Numbered from the stretch's first letter, positions 11,741 to 24,068 are shown. The stretch is DNA of 30,617 nucleotides from Spirogloea muscicola (GCA_009602725.1 WELB01000004.1:1246443-1277059), one strand, 5' to 3'. Translations and numbers: made by a program. Notes: generated by a model not told the origin, from the sequence alone.

Positions 11741-13789
11741 ATGGGGCTGCTGCCCGCAACCTCGCCGGACGCCCTCAACGCGCTGCTCAACGTGACGCTG
11801 CTACCGCTGGCGCTGCTGCTGCTTGCCTTCGCCTGGCCCGTCCTGGCCGCCCTGCGCGCGCTTTCGTGGGTCGTCCGCAGCAACCGCCAGGTGGCCAACC
11901 GCGTGGTCGTCATCACCGGCGCGTCCTCCGGCATCGGCGAGGTGGGCGCTGCGCCCGCTGGCCACTCAGTCTCAGCCTTGCATGCCTGCGAGCTACTGCC
12001 ATGGCGTTCCCAGCTTGCTGTGACAGCCTGCTCATGGTGCAGACGAGCCCAACAAGGCCGCCATAGCTTAGTCTCCTCTCTGGAGCTCTTGGGTCGCCTG
12101 ACCCATATGCACAATCAGCTCACTTTAGTTGGATTGGTGCTTGCAGCACCTGGCTTACGCGTACGCCAAGCGCGGCGCGAAGCTCGTCCTCGCCGCGCGG
12201 CGAGAGGAGGACCTCAAGAACGTGGCGCAGCAGTGCTGGCTCAAGGGCTCCCCCGAGGCCGTCTCCTTTGCCTCCGACGTGGCCATCGAGGACGACTGCA
12301 AGAAGCTGATTGACTTCACGATCGCGCACTTCAAGAGATGTCAGCATTGATCTGCCTTGCCTGTGTAGAGCTGCGCAGCTCGGACGAACTATCTCCATGT
12401 GGAGACAGAGAGCAAAACTCCAGCCAGAGTTCATGCCCTTGAGTATTGCCGATGACAGTAGCTTGTCGCCGATGGCAGTCAGAGGAGCAAATGGGCTGAC
12501 TTGCTATGCTTGCTGACGGCTGCAGTGGATGTCTTGGTTTTGAATGCTGGCATCTCCAACGCTTTCCTTTTCGAAGATGCAGAAAATTGCAGTGCATTTA
12601 AGCCAGTCTGGGTGCGTACTCCCACCAGTGCCAGTCCCTTCCTTCTCTCCATGCATGGTAGCACACAGCTTCCATCCTGCTCACTTCCTCCTTCCATGCT
12701 TTGCCACACAGGACACGATTTACTGGGGAGCTGTGCTTCCAACTTTCTATGCGCTTCCACACCTGCGTCGTGTCAAGGGCCAGATTCTAATCACCAACTC
12801 CATCGTGTCCTTCGTACCGATTCCAGCTCAGAACATTTACAATGTGAGGCCTTGTTCGACCTTGTGGTGCAGTTTAGTCGGCACGCTTGCGACAGGATGT
12901 TGCAGCCATGCTCCTTGTTTCTGTGCTTGCTTGGTGCTCGAGAGAATCACCATGCAAGCTGCTTGCTCAGAATCAATCTGAAATGTTGCATGCAGGCATC
13001 CAAAGCTGCAGTGCTACAGCACTTTGACACAATGAGATGTGAGCCAGTTGGAGCAGACATCACCATAACGCAGGCCATGCCTGGGCCGATTGCCACTGAG
13101 CTGACAGCCGGGAAATTTGTGGACGAGAAGGGCGAGATGGTGGTCGACACAGGAAGGCGCGATGTAGGCACCATCGAGTATCTCCGGCACACCGCAAGGA
13201 CTTAATTGTGGCACAACAACGTGCAACATAAAGTGTCTGTAAAGGCCTCACTGACGGTGGACATGATTGATGGATTTGCTGATCACAGGCGGTTATTGGA
13301 CCACTTCCCATGGCGAAGCCAGAGACGTGTGCAGAGGTCATGTTCCAGGCTGCCATCCGCAACCAGCACTACGTCGTTATTCCGCATTGGTTCAGCACGC
13401 TCCTGTTGTACCGCATCTTTGCTCCCGAGCTCATGTTCCTGCAGATGCGCTCCATGTTGATGACGAGGCGGTTGGAGGGCAAGCCAGCAAGCCAGCTTGT
13501 GAGTCGACTTTACACATGCACATGCTTGCGTAATACTCGACGATGAAATCCTGCTGCGTATCTTGCTTGATGCAGGAGTTGGCCACCTTCATTAAATACT
13601 CTGCTTAAGCTGCCTGATCTCAGTACGTCATATATAAGGGTCCTGGCACTCATCCATCGTACTGTGGGTTGTGGCCAGATTATGGAAGCTGTTCCAAAGG
13701 AGTTGCTATACGACACACCTGCTGTTAAGCCAGAAGAACAGATGAAGCCGTCTGCCCTTCAGGAAGCGCGCAAGGAGAAGGCGAAGTGA
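11741..13789 (+). CDS. Membrane-anchored short-chain dehydrogenase/reductase (11beta-HSD-like)
   Basis: Seven exons give 366 aa with matching phases: 11741-11941, 12147-12339, 12526-12611, 12712-12843, 12996-13163, 13289-13498 and 13679-13789 (TGA). The N-terminus has one hydrophobic segment ([18 protein letters not shown], about residues 21-38), as in ER or lipid-droplet SDRs. The Rossmann motif TGASSGIG is at 59-66 and NAG at 138-140. The catalytic triad reads Ser190 (ITNSIVS), Tyr203 and Lys207 (YNASK). PGPIATEL follows the active site, as is usual. The C-terminal extension ([13 protein letters not shown], then a Lys/Glu-rich end) lies outside the fold. Family knowledge supports NAD(P)-dependent oxidation or reduction of a lipid, steroid or sphingoid substrate; the substrate cannot be read from sequence. 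The ATG was chosen because it directly precedes the membrane segment. The gene is tail-to-tail with FPGS. Confidence 0.88.
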
Positions 13790-14302
13790 ATATGAACCAC
13801 GGCTGGCCTTCTGTAGTCAGGTCACCAGATTCACTTGTCCACATTGTCTTTTCAGGTGGCAGAGCTCAACATCAGGGAATCTCAGCTCAAGCAAATTCAA
13901 CAGTCTTCTGCTTCTGGAGCCTTAGCACATGTGTTACAGATTTTGCTTGTATGCAGTAAAGTGCAGCTTATCCGTGCGAGATCGCCAGGCAGCAAGCAGC
14001 AAATTATTGCTTGGAGGTGGTTTGCTCGAAAGTGTTTTTGCACTAGAGGGTGCATAGCTCAGGACTAGTGTGTTCAAGACCTTCAGCACATTAGACACCA
14101 CATTGACAGACACGTTAACCATTGACCACATTCTGTAGTAGAAGGGGAGCAATTAGAACCAAAAGGAAAGAGTAGAGAGTCGACTTTGCATTCGTCCTAC
14201 CATTTTGGTTCAGGACAAGCATTACAAATCCTGATTTTGTAATTGCCAATACGGGGCATTGTGAACAATGGACAAGCTAAATCAGAGAAGACTGGTCACC
14301 AC
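13790..14302. other. Convergent gap between SDR and FPGS
   Basis: These 513 bases separate the SDR stop from the FPGS stop and must hold both 3' ends. No gene or retroelement fragment was seen. An inverted pair of TGTAA motifs lies at 14222-14226 (minus) and 14238-14242 (plus). TGTAA is the poly(A) signal typical of chlorophyte algae, so the pair could serve both genes; this is speculative. Confidence 0.55.
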
Positions 14303-17300
14303 TTAATGAGTTAGTCTAAGCAGGTCTCCAACAAGGTGTAGAGAGCCGGTCACCAGGACCTGTTGAGATGAACAGAAGTGGGAAGTCCCCAAATAAATGC
14401 CCGGCTATGCAAGTGATTGCACCAGACTGTTATGCAGCTTGCTTGGTCAAAGCATGTAGCCTGCTTTGATGCCCATAATCTGATGCCACCCAATGAAGCA
14501 AGCATCCCTTGCATTTAGTAAGATCATGGACAAAACTGTAATCCGCCTACCTGCAATCTTGTATTGGGGCGTCGTAGCCTGCTACAACTCCTGAGGTAGT
14601 CAAGAGCAGCTGGAAGAGACGGCATCACCGCACTGGTGCGACCTACAAAATTGCTGCAAGCTGGTACAGCATGCAGTTGGGCAGTTGTGGAAGAGCTGTT
14701 GCTGTGAGGTGAAGTGCAGGAAAGGAAATCTAGCGGCAGCTGCTTAATAGGCTGAACATCTTGAGAACCTGAAAGCAGCAATGAACGCAGTAAGTGGTGG
14801 TTGGCAGAATGCACAATGATGGAGAGTGCTGGAAAGTGCAAATGAGGAATTGCCCATTGCTGCAAAATATGGCAATGCTCCTAAATCAATCAGTGCTGTA
14901 CACTCGGGAGGAAGACATAAGTTGCTGCGAAACTTCCTTTGCCAGGTGGGGCTTACCAGGACTTTTTGTGGTATTGCAAATTGCAGACTCCCAGACTTGC
15001 TGGAGGGACAGCTGCCAGGTGAGATCAGGTGGTGAGGAAGAGGAGGAGGATGACACAGGAGATGTGAAAGAGCCAACTGCACTATAGCTGGAGAAAGTTG
15101 GTACAAAGAACGCCCTATCTAGCCTGGTCCCTGCACATTATTGCCACACCAGAAAGTCCTCGTGACCAATCCATAGCCAAGCTATTTTACACGCAGCAGA
15201 GATCAGGCCAATCGAGAAAGTTCAACATGCCTTGAGCTGCTGACGTACAGAAGGAGGCACATCGGTTGCCTACAACAGTCAAGTGAAGGAGGGTGGCAAT
15301 TTCGTACCGTGAGTTCGTACAGTCTGTAGAAGAGGAGGCAGGAGCTTTGCAGGATCCCGCTCGGGCATGCAATTGAAAGCAGAATCTGACACCGAGAATG
15401 TGCAAATGGCGTGGGCAATGCACAGGTCAGGAAAGCAACATTGCACTGTGGCCCACTTTCACTTAGCACTATTGGATAGCGAGCCGCCTTCATTGTCAAC
15501 TTAAAAATGGCTTGAGCTCTTCAGTATTGTAGAGGCTCACTCTTTCGCATGTTAAGTTAGTCAGTTTGTAATCAACCATCGTCGTGGAGCTGTGGTTCTC
15601 TTTGTAATCTTTCTCCCAACGATCTTGCTCTTTCTTAGTCTCCTGACAAAACCACTTAGCACATACTTCCATGCTCTCAGGAGTATGTGCCCCATCCAAG
15701 AAGAAGGTGAAACCTGGGATACCTCTACCATTCGTATCATCAACAACTTGAGCTCGGCCAGGCCAGTGCGCAGTGGTCAGCCCCTTCTCGTAAGATTCTG
15801 GCAGATGCCGAGCTCTTATTGCCTGCAACAGTTGCAAGGTCAAGGTAGCCCAAGTTAGCTGGGAAGCAGCGTCTAGGCTTCCAGCACATGGTAAACATTG
15901 CTGCACTGGTATGTCACTGCTGTATAACTGGCGTATATCTGTGCTTTGCATGCAATCTTCAGGTGAGATCGTAAAAGTGAACACTTGTTACTTTATCAAA
16001 AGTGGCGACATGATCTTGACGCTCTGTCCGAGCAGCCCAAGCCCTGCAAAGCGCAACTGCTAGTGACGCATTCACGCGCTGATGTTCACCAGCAAGGCCA
16101 AGGCTCATTTGCTCCAGGATATCATCTAGTGAGGGAGCTATTTGCAGGTCAATCTGCAAGAAGCACATTTTCTTCTTTCAGCAAGTATGCATTCTGCAAA
16201 GGGTGCAACTCAAAGTCTGTGCCAGGCCCGACTCTCCTATATAGTGGCAACATGATACTACCTGCTTTCACCCCGCTTGGCTCTGAAGATGGACGACAAC
16301 ACTATGTTGCACTAGGCACAATATAGTCTCCCTTTGTACACAAAGGCACACCAAGTGCTTCTCACATGTCATGAGCTGTGACAGCAAATTTGCTTACTTT
16401 CAGTTCATCCGCTCGTTGACGAAGAGTGGCAAGAGCATCAGCAGGCTGTGGAGCACTTATGGCAGGAACATTCTCCTGCATATGCCAGTATATACATAAG
16501 TAGCCGGGCATTCAAATATGAAGAACTTGTTAAATGCTAATCATGAGAATGCAAACCAGCACCTGACTCTAACAATGTACCTCATGTCTTAAGTCTTAAG
16601 CTCATGCATGCTTGAGGCAAAGAGGAGATACTGGCAAGGGCAGTCGCGAATCTCTGAGGAGCTCTTGGCCAAAACAGGCACTGCCTCATGCACTTCGTGA
16701 CGGGGGCACGAGGGGTGCAGGAGCTCAACCTTGAATATGCCAGCATTCTCACGAGCAATAGCGGGCAATGTGTCACCTGCATCCAGGCACTGCTGTGGTC
16801 ATCTTATCAGTCCAGCGAATCAGACCTGGGTCAAGCCTGTCCACACAACAACCGTAGTACCTGGTTTCTGTGCTTATCTGGTGCTGACCTAGAAGCTCTG
16901 TGTGGTCAAAACCAAGGGATGTGATGCCGCATACTGCAGGCCTTTGGACCTGCAACACAGCAGCTATAGGCATCAGAACTGATTGATCAGGAAGATGGCT
17001 TCATTGACGTTCTGAGTGAAGGAGGAATAAGTCCAACTTCTAGCACAACATTATGAAGTGAACGATCTTGAGATGCCCAAGTAGCACCCTTCTTAGCAAG
17101 GAATAGGTGTCTCACAACGTTGGTTGCGTCAAAGCGACCACCAATCCCCACTTCTAGAAGCAAGACATCTACCTGCCAGATGTCACGATCATACATAAAT
17201 ATCTCGAATTTTCCTTATGTCATGAATGGAGTAGTCAAGTACAACACGGAGATGAGAATATCGTGCAAAAGCTGCTGTTGATCCATTACAGGTCACAGAG

Positions 17301-18646
17301 GAGGAGAGGATGCAAAAAGAATTGGAGATCTTCTACCTTCTCCTCTGGAAAAATGCGAAAGGCCAACAGGGTCAAGAAACGAAAATAGGCTGGCATTGGT
17401 ATACTCTCAACCAAGGTAGACTTCTGCTCATAGACAGCAAAGTAATGAACATACTTGGATTTAGAAGCAGTAAGCTCTCCAGACTAGCAGAGTGCAAGCA
17501 AGGCCATCGAGTTGAGAGGACATCGAGAGAGACCTGCAGCTTGTCCCAACACCACCAAAAGTGGCTCAGGAAGACCTCCTTGCCAACCTCAACCCTGTCC
17601 ATGTCAGGTGATGTACAGACGGGCAATGAGCTCATTCAGGACAGAAGTTGCAGACCCAAGCCTGCTCTTGCACATGCCATCTGTTCAAGACAGATGTGCA
17701 GCCAATGAGCCCTAGGTGCTAGTATAATCAGTTTGCGAGTGCTATGCACATGCAATACATTCTTTCCCAGGACCAAAGTTCTGTCAAGGGGATTCCACGG
17801 CCTCCTTAGCATGAACACGACTAGAGAGTCCAAATTGAGATAGCAAGGTGGGTGTGCGCAACAATGTAGATAAGTGGTGTTTTACCCATCGAAGCGGAAG
17901 CGCTCCCGAATATCAATGAGGTGTGGGGAGGTGAACATCCCTGTGCGAAGTCCACAGGCTCTTAATATGCTTTCAGCAAAGGCACATGTGGAACCCTGAA
18001 GCAGTACATAATCCCATTACTTCAGCACATGATTCTGGCCTGGTATCTGGAGGTATTTGCGCCCAAGTGACATGGTTGGTGTTCAGGCAGAAGACGACTG
18101 CAAAGCTTGCCTCTCTAGGGACTTCTGAGAAAACAATTGGTGGACAAGGGCGAGCTGCAGACAAGTATGACGAGGATCTCGGTCGTCTGTTCAGGTGCGG
18201 AGGCTACATGATATAAGTGGCAAGAGAATGCTGTTGATAAGGAAGGTAGCACGCTGCATGCACCTTCCCCTTCGTTCCGGCGACGTGGATAATGCTTAGT
18301 CGCGCCAGAGACTCATCCAGCTCCAACATCTGTACCAAGCAGGCTAGGATTGATCTTCAGCTGTGACAGATGCGGACAAGGACAACGCTAGGACTGCGCC
18401 ACATCCATCACGCCTTCACAGTGGTGGTGCAGAGTGTGGTATGCTGCTTGCGTCTGGAGGCGCAGGTGCTTGCCGAGCCAGTGCAAGGTAGGCCGGACTC
18501 ACTCTGACGTAGTCGAGCATGAGGGAGAAGGCGTCGCCCCAGTTAGACCCGTCGGCGCGCTTCCTCCGGGTGATCAGCGTGGACAGGGCCCTCAGTGCAG
18601 CCTCGTACCCCCGGTCGCCGTTGCCGGCGTGCGCCGCCCCGGCCAT
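14303..18646 (-). CDS. FPGS: Folylpolyglutamate synthase
   Basis: Fifteen minus-strand exons join with consistent phase to exactly 532 codons (531 aa): 18646-18503, 18329-18264, 17995-17886, 17594-17534, 17423-17337, 17172-17116, 16949-16889, 16776-16730, 16475-16398, 16153-15992, 15822-15501, 15385-15308, 15130-14957, 14642-14551 and 14359-14303. FPGS is the Mur-ligase-like enzyme that adds gamma-linked glutamates to tetrahydrofolates using ATP. Hallmarks, in order: [15 protein letters not shown]; the P-loop GTKGKGS (66-72); [95 protein letters not shown] (Mur-ligase Asp/His loop); [26 protein letters not shown]; and [14 protein letters not shown] at the C-terminus. No clear transit peptide precedes the first motif, so cytosolic location is the simplest guess, although an upstream exon cannot be excluded. 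EKAGIFK reads ENAGIFK here. Retroelement DNA begins about 60-70 bases above the ATG. Confidence 0.95.
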
Positions 18647-18944
18647 GGAGGGGAGGCCGGGGAAAGGAAGGACGCTTCTAGTGAAGGGCGGTGGCTTAAG
18701 AGGCGGGGGGCGGGGCTGTGAAAAGCTAGCTTCGCTGTGAAAAGCCAGCCCAGAAAGAGTGAACGAGGTCCGAATGGCTGATCGATCTTCCAAATTGAAG
18801 GAAAAAATCTGGGCGGGGCTGTGAGAGAAGTGGCTGTGGAAGCCATGACCACGAAACGAGAAAAAACGAAAAACGAACAAAAATAAGATAGGAAGAAGCG
18901 GCGAACCCAAGGCCCGACGGAGCCTGAAAACGTGGAGACAACTG

Positions 18945-19025
18945 AGGCGTAGGCTTAGGCTTAGGCTTAGGCTTAGGACTAGGGGTCTGTCTGGCTTTAG
19001 GGCAAGCCCTAAACCCTACACCTAA
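18945..19025. repeat. Telomere-like interstitial repeats
   Basis: About five TTAGGC-like units at 18950-18980 are followed by CTTTAGGG and, after a few bases, CCCTAAACCCTA at about 19008-19019. The latter matches the plant-type TTTAGGG telomere repeat in inverted orientation. The tract is short and degenerate, so it is an interstitial remnant and not a chromosome end. Confidence 0.7.
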
Positions 19026-19140
19026 CCTTGTCCTGTACCCGAAGCCCCCGCGCCCTTGGGAAGGCAGGAAGCGCGGCCAGATTGACTGGTGGCTGAAAAA
19101 GGCCAGCCCAAAGGAATGGACAAGGTCTGAAGGAGCCGGA

Positions 19141-19175
19141 GTACTCTCGAGTTCTCTCGAGTTCTCTCGAGTACG
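19141..19175. repeat. Short tandem repeat of TTCTCTCGAG units
   Basis: A ten-base unit, TTCTCTCGAG, repeats in tandem, flanked by partial units and ending in CTCGAGTACG. Each unit contains the palindrome CTCGAG. It sits inside the repeat mosaic; no function is suggested. Confidence 0.8.
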
Positions 19176-20721
19176 AAGGACTAGGACTAAGACATCAGCC
19201 AGGGAACGCTTCAGTAACCTCTGGTCAGGAGATGCAAGTCTGAGTAGCTAGCCGGCGGAAAGACGTCGCCTTGACGGAAGCCGGAGGCCGCCACCAAAGC
19301 TCGGCCTGCGCGCAAGCGAAGAAGAAGCGCGGCCAGATTGACTGGTGGCTGGGAAAGGCCAGCCCAAAGGAATGGACAAGGTCTGAGGGAGCCTGAGTAG
19401 AAGAAAGTGCTCGCCCATTAAAAATAGGGGCTGGAAAAGCCAGCCCGAAAAAGATTGAACAGAGTACGAGAAGGGGGCCGGGGGAAGCGCTAAGAAGCAG
19501 AAACAAAGCTACGAATCACTCAGTAAGAAAGTGCTCGCCCATTGAGAATAGGGGCTGAAACAACCAGCCCGAAAAGGAATGAACAGAATACGAGAAGGGG
19601 GCCAGGGGAAGCGCTAAGAAACAGAAACAAAGCAGCTACGAGACACTCAGTAACCCCTGCTAAGCAGCCGCAGATCAGAGATGCTGGGCTCCTGGAAGTG
19701 GGTCCCCTGGCCCGAGCCAGAGGCAGCAGCGAGGGCTCTGCCGGCACGAAGGTGCAGCGCCCGGGCCATGGACCTCTGCAGCGAGACGGCCAGGCGCATT
19801 CGATACACTTGCGGCAGCGACCCGGCTGCAGGGAAGTCAACCGGCTCCCCATGGAAGCGCCGGGCGATGGTGTGGCGGGCGAGCTGGGTGAGCAGCTCGA
19901 GCCACCGAGCGCCCAGCGCCCCATGTGTGTCGATGGCCAACGGGAAGAACTCGTCTTCCCGCGGATGATCCGCGTACTTCAGTAACCTCTGCTAAGCAGC
20001 CGCAGGTCGGAGATGCTAGGCTCGTTGTGACGACTAGGACTAAGACATCAGCCAGGGAACGCTCAGTAATTTCTAGTCAGGAGATGCAAGTCCGAGCGAA
20101 GAGAAGTGAAGAAAGTGCTCGCCCATTGAGGATAGGAGGATAGGAGATAGAGGAGCTCGCCCATATGAAAGAGGGAAAGGATAGGGGCTGGAAAAGCCAG
20201 CCCAAAAAAAATGAACAAAGTACGAGAAGGGGGCCAGGGGAAGCGCTAAGGAAAACAAGTACACACAGAAACAAAGCAGCTACGAATCACTAAGTAACCC
20301 CTGCTAAGCAGCCGCCAGGAGAAGTGAAAGGAAAGCGCGGCCAGATTGACTGGTGGCTGGGAAAGGCCAGCCCAAAGGAATGGACAGGCTGATGTCTTAG
20401 TCGAAGTGGCTCTCCTAAGAGAGTCCCCTACTCTTCCCTCCCTCTGGCCGCACTTTCTTCTATTATAGAAGGGCGAGCATTTTCTTCTTTTATTTCTACT
20501 ATAGAATGCGGCTCTCACTTAGTTTGCAGCGCTCGCAAGCATTGGCTCTTCATCGACGTGCAGGGCGCGCTCTAAGGGCGCTCCCCAAGAGGAAAAGCTC
20601 GCCCATAGAAGAGAGGGGCTGGCCAAGAAGAAGGTGCTCGCCTACTGAAAAGAGGGGCTGGCAAAGCCAACCCATATGTGGAAGTGGGCAATAGCTGGCA
20701 CCTTGGTTGCTGTGTACCTAG

Positions 20722-23700
20722 CAATTACCCTCTTTCTCTTCGTCCCAGATTGGGAGTTCAAGCCTCAAAGCTCTCGTCCATCTGGACAACAATGGCACCC
20801 AGTGGGCAAGCATTCTCCCCATCCCACTTTGCTTCCGACCGGCGAGCAATCTGAGCTTCCTGGCAACATGTGTCCATGTTCGACCAGGGCAGAGGGGCTG
20901 GCTAAGAGGACCTCCGGGCCCCTGCGGAGGCAACCTCTTGCCCGCCTTTGTAGCGCCGCTGCCGGCTCTGCCGGCGGCGCCTTGCCAACAAGGTGGGTCT
21001 GAGCTCGCACGAGCGGGCCTGCGTGCGTTTGGCTACCAGAGAGGCGCAGCAGGCAGAGGCATCCGCCACCGCTCGGGCTCGCAGAGCCCCTTCAAGAGGG
21101 GCGATGCCAACACCACCACCAAGCCCACGGCAGAACACTGGCGGTGGGCGGAGAGCGTGGACGTCTCCGAGATCCTGCGGACGACCAACACGCAGCTCCT
21201 ACGACACATCCCGTATTGGGCCCGGCCCCACATACGGCGAGCCCTTCGGCCCCTCCTGACACGTCTGGCTCATGACAGCGAGGATGAGGCTGCATGGGCT
21301 GTGTTAGTGTTGTTCCCGCGACTCTTGCTTGGTCGCCTGCCGCAGGGGAAGGCAGGTCGCAAGGAGCTGCTGCTGCGCCTCCACCTCTTTGAAGGTGGGA
21401 GTGGAAGCTGCTACTTTGCAAAGCACCAAGCGGCTGCGCAACTTGCGCAAGCCAACTGTCGGCCCACCATGTCGGAAATGGATATCAAGGAGGCGGGCAA
21501 GCGACGTGACAGCCGATTTGGCCGAGCTGGCGACCTTGCCAGGGCTGCCCAAGCCTTGGAGCCCTCCACACCAGCACCGCATGATGCGGCAACCTTGGCC
21601 GCACTCGAGCAGCTCCACCCTCCAGCCCCGCGAAGATTAGGTACATGGATGGAGAGCTTCACGCCTGCTCAACCGGTGGACCCGGACCCGACTGTCTTCC
21701 GTCGGGCGATTGTGAGTAGCCGCAAGCAGTCGCGGGGGGTCCATCGGGCATGCTCTTTGAGCACTTGCGGGAGCTGTATGGGGAGGACGACTCGGAGGAT
21801 TTCGAATCTGCTGCTTAGGGTCGCGCAACATGTTGCGCGTGGACATCTCACCCATCGTGTAGGCGCAGTCCTCTGCACAAGCAATCTCATTGCTTTGCAG
21901 AAGGACAGCGGGGGAGTGCGTCCTATCTCGATGGGGGAGGTTCTGTCGCGCCTCGTGGGGCGCACCCTAATCATGCAGATCCAGGACGATGCCCAGGCGC
22001 ACTTCCATCCCCACCAGTTTGGGGCTGCGATGCGTGCTGGCGCTGAGACCCTGGTGCACGGGGTACGAGCGGCACTGGTTGTCAACCCCCATTGGCTGGC
22101 CTTGAGCGTGGATGTACAGAACGCCTTCAACTCCGTGGATCAGCAGGTTATTGCCGAGGAGCTAAGGCAGTACTTTCCCACCCTCCTCCCTCACTTCCGC
22201 TGTATGTATGGCTCGCCATCTGCATTGTTGTGGGGGGCAGGGACTTCTTTGGCTGTTCTGCAGTCAAAGACGGGGACACGCCAAGGTGATCCAATGGGTG
22301 GTTTCCTCTTCGCTCTGGCACATCACCGTGCTTTGCGCAACACGGCGAGCGCTCACCCTGGCGTTCTCCTCCCGAGCTATGCGGATGATACCATGCTCCT
22401 CGGCCCCCCAGAGGAGGTGCTGCGAACTTTCTGCACGCTTCAGCACCAGCTCCAGCCTATCGGGCTTGGGGTCAGTTCGGCTAAGTGCTCTGCCTGGTCC
22501 CCCATTGGCATCCCTCTTTCCCTCTTCCCCTCCTTGCCGACATTTTGTCAGACTCCAGAGGGTGGCTTGAGGATCTTGGGAGTGCCACTAGGGGACCCGT
22601 CTTCTTCGGAGGGTGCTGTCCTTGCTCGTCTCCAAGGTTACATGCAGGTCCTGCCAGAGCTCCCCAGCCTTGGGGACTCTCAGTTGGCAGTGGCCATTTT
22701 AACCAGGAGTGTGGCACAGCGGCCGTGCTACCTCGTGCGTACGGTCCCATCGTCGGTCAGCTTGGATGCTATCACATCCATTGATGTCAAGCTTCAGCAA
22801 TGCCTTGCTGATCTGAGTGCTCACCCACTCCTAGAGCAGTCTCCAGCAGCACTGGTGCAATGTACGCTGCCCATACGTCACGGTGGGCTTGGTTGTCGCC
22901 CCTTGGTCCGCTTATGCAGACCAGCGTACCTTGGCTGCTGGGCTCAAGTGGCTTCGTCCATATCTGGACGATTCCTCCTTGAGCAACAACGTGTATTGGC
23001 GCCTCACATCAGTAACGTGGTTCAGGATAGTCTGCCTTTCCAAGTGACTCTCAAAGCATGCCAACAGGACGTCTTTGCCGCATACCCGCCTCTGGTGAAT
23101 GAGCCTGTTAATTTTGCTGCCTGGGCTGACGTTTCTGATATTAAGGCTTGATCGCGGTTGTTTCGTGCTGCAGACGAGCAAGCACTGGAGCATCTCTGGA
23201 GTCTCCTCCAAGGGGATACTCGAGGCCAGGCTCGGCTCCTGTCTGTTTCGTCTTTGGGAGCGTCTGAGTGGCTCCGCGCTTTGCCTTTGCATGCGGGCTT
23301 GCGGATGGAAAATGCTTTGTTTTGCGATGCTATGCGCCGCCTTCTTGGCTTACCATCCCTGTGCTTGGCAGGGGTGACCCAATGTAAATGTGGGCTTATT
23401 GAGCATGTTGCATTGCTCATGGGTGACCACATGCTCAGGTGTGCCAAAGGCAGTGTGCGCACGGGCTCCCACAACCTCCTACGTGACGCCATGTATGGCA
23501 TCGTCAAGGAGGCGGGATATCAAGTGGCATTGTAGAGCACCGGGGTGATGCCCGTCCAACTCCGCAACTGTGTCCTTCGGACGAGGCGTGTCGATCTGGT
23601 TGGCTTCCCCCTGTGAGGTGGCAAGCGGCTCCTCGTGGACGTCGTCCTAACCGACAGCTTCCGGACGAAGGGCCCCATTACTTCTGAGACCGGCTATGCC

Positions 23701-24068
23701 GTGAAGGTGGCCGAACAGAAGAAGTTGCACAAGTACAAGGACCACGCGGCGGGTGATACCTTTTACCCCCTGGCCATGGACATCCATGGGTGTTACGGGG
23801 GCGGTGGTCCTCGTTACTCTCGCTGCTGGCCTCTCAAGCTGACCAGCGGCGCCGGCAACAGGATGCAGCCCATCCTGGTGGCTCGGTGCCTTTGGGTCTA
23901 GTGTCCTGCTACCGAATGCGTATATCTATGTGCCTACAGCGGTCCCAAGCGATTGCTTTGCATCGCCGGGCTGGTCGCGCCCTTGCAGCAGCCTCTGGCT
24001 TGCGCAGCGGGGTTGCTCTTCCTCCCCTCAGCTCATCTGATTTCCTACTGCTGACACGGGGGTATTGA
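20722..24068 (+). pseudogene. Broken reverse transcriptase / endonuclease ORF of copy D
   Basis: The frame is open from 20722 to 23151, about 810 codons, with no suitable ATG near its start. Residues are counted here from 20938. Reverse-transcriptase motifs are a KDSGGVRPIS block near 320, SVDVQNAFNSVD near 390, TGTRQGDPMGG near 445 and the catalytic YADDT at 481-485. After the first stop the same frame continues with a CCHC-type knuckle (CKCG, then GDHMLRC, about 23385-23445) and a PD-(D/E)XK-like endonuclease with RRVDLVG, LLVDVVLTDS and AEQKKLHKY (about 23580-23740). Breaks: TGA at 23149-23151, TAG at 23533-23535, a TGA near 23614, and a frameshift near the G-rich run at about 23795-23810, after which the tail peptide ends at TGA 24066-24068. 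All three stops could come from C-to-T changes (CGA or CAG codons). The copy is therefore unlikely to be autonomous. Confidence 0.82.

Larger units (their letters stand above)
18700..20690 (-). mobile_element. Array of non-LTR 3'-UTR/tail units, copy C
   Basis: This region is a mosaic of repeated blocks, read best on the minus strand. Three units share the order GTGCTCGCCCATT box, GGGCTGG/CCAGCCC stem-loop, a GAA(C/T)A(G/A)AGTACGAGAAGG-like stretch, GGGAAGCGCTAAG and a GAATCACTCAGTAA-type block: 19402-19525, 19526-19680 and 20112-20317. A second unit type, centred on GGCTGGGAAAGGCCAGCCC and ATGGACAAGGTCTGA, recurs near 19080, 19345 and 20350. A minus-strand tail peptide (YRMRLAVSLQRSMARAL, then HLRAGRALAAASG) lies at about 19870-19670. 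A short plus-strand tail (SLQRSQALALHRRAGRAL) lies at 20506-20600, so orientation flips before the long element. The array separates the divergent FPGS and RRM genes. Confidence 0.65.

Noticed and set aside
15592-15858. Plus-strand hydrophobic frame inside FPGS
   Set aside because: It is antisense to FPGS exon 11, whose LDGAHT and WPGRAQ motifs are unambiguous.
18950-18985. Nematode-type TTAGGC telomere, suggesting contamination or a chromosome end
   Set aside because: Only about five degenerate units occur, embedded between plant-type genes, with a plant-type CCCTAAA block next to them.
20676-21002. Small frame with an apparent membrane helix (starts MWKWAIAGTLVAVYLAI)
   Set aside because: It overlaps the retroelement frame in another phase, has no recognisable family and begins inside repeat DNA.
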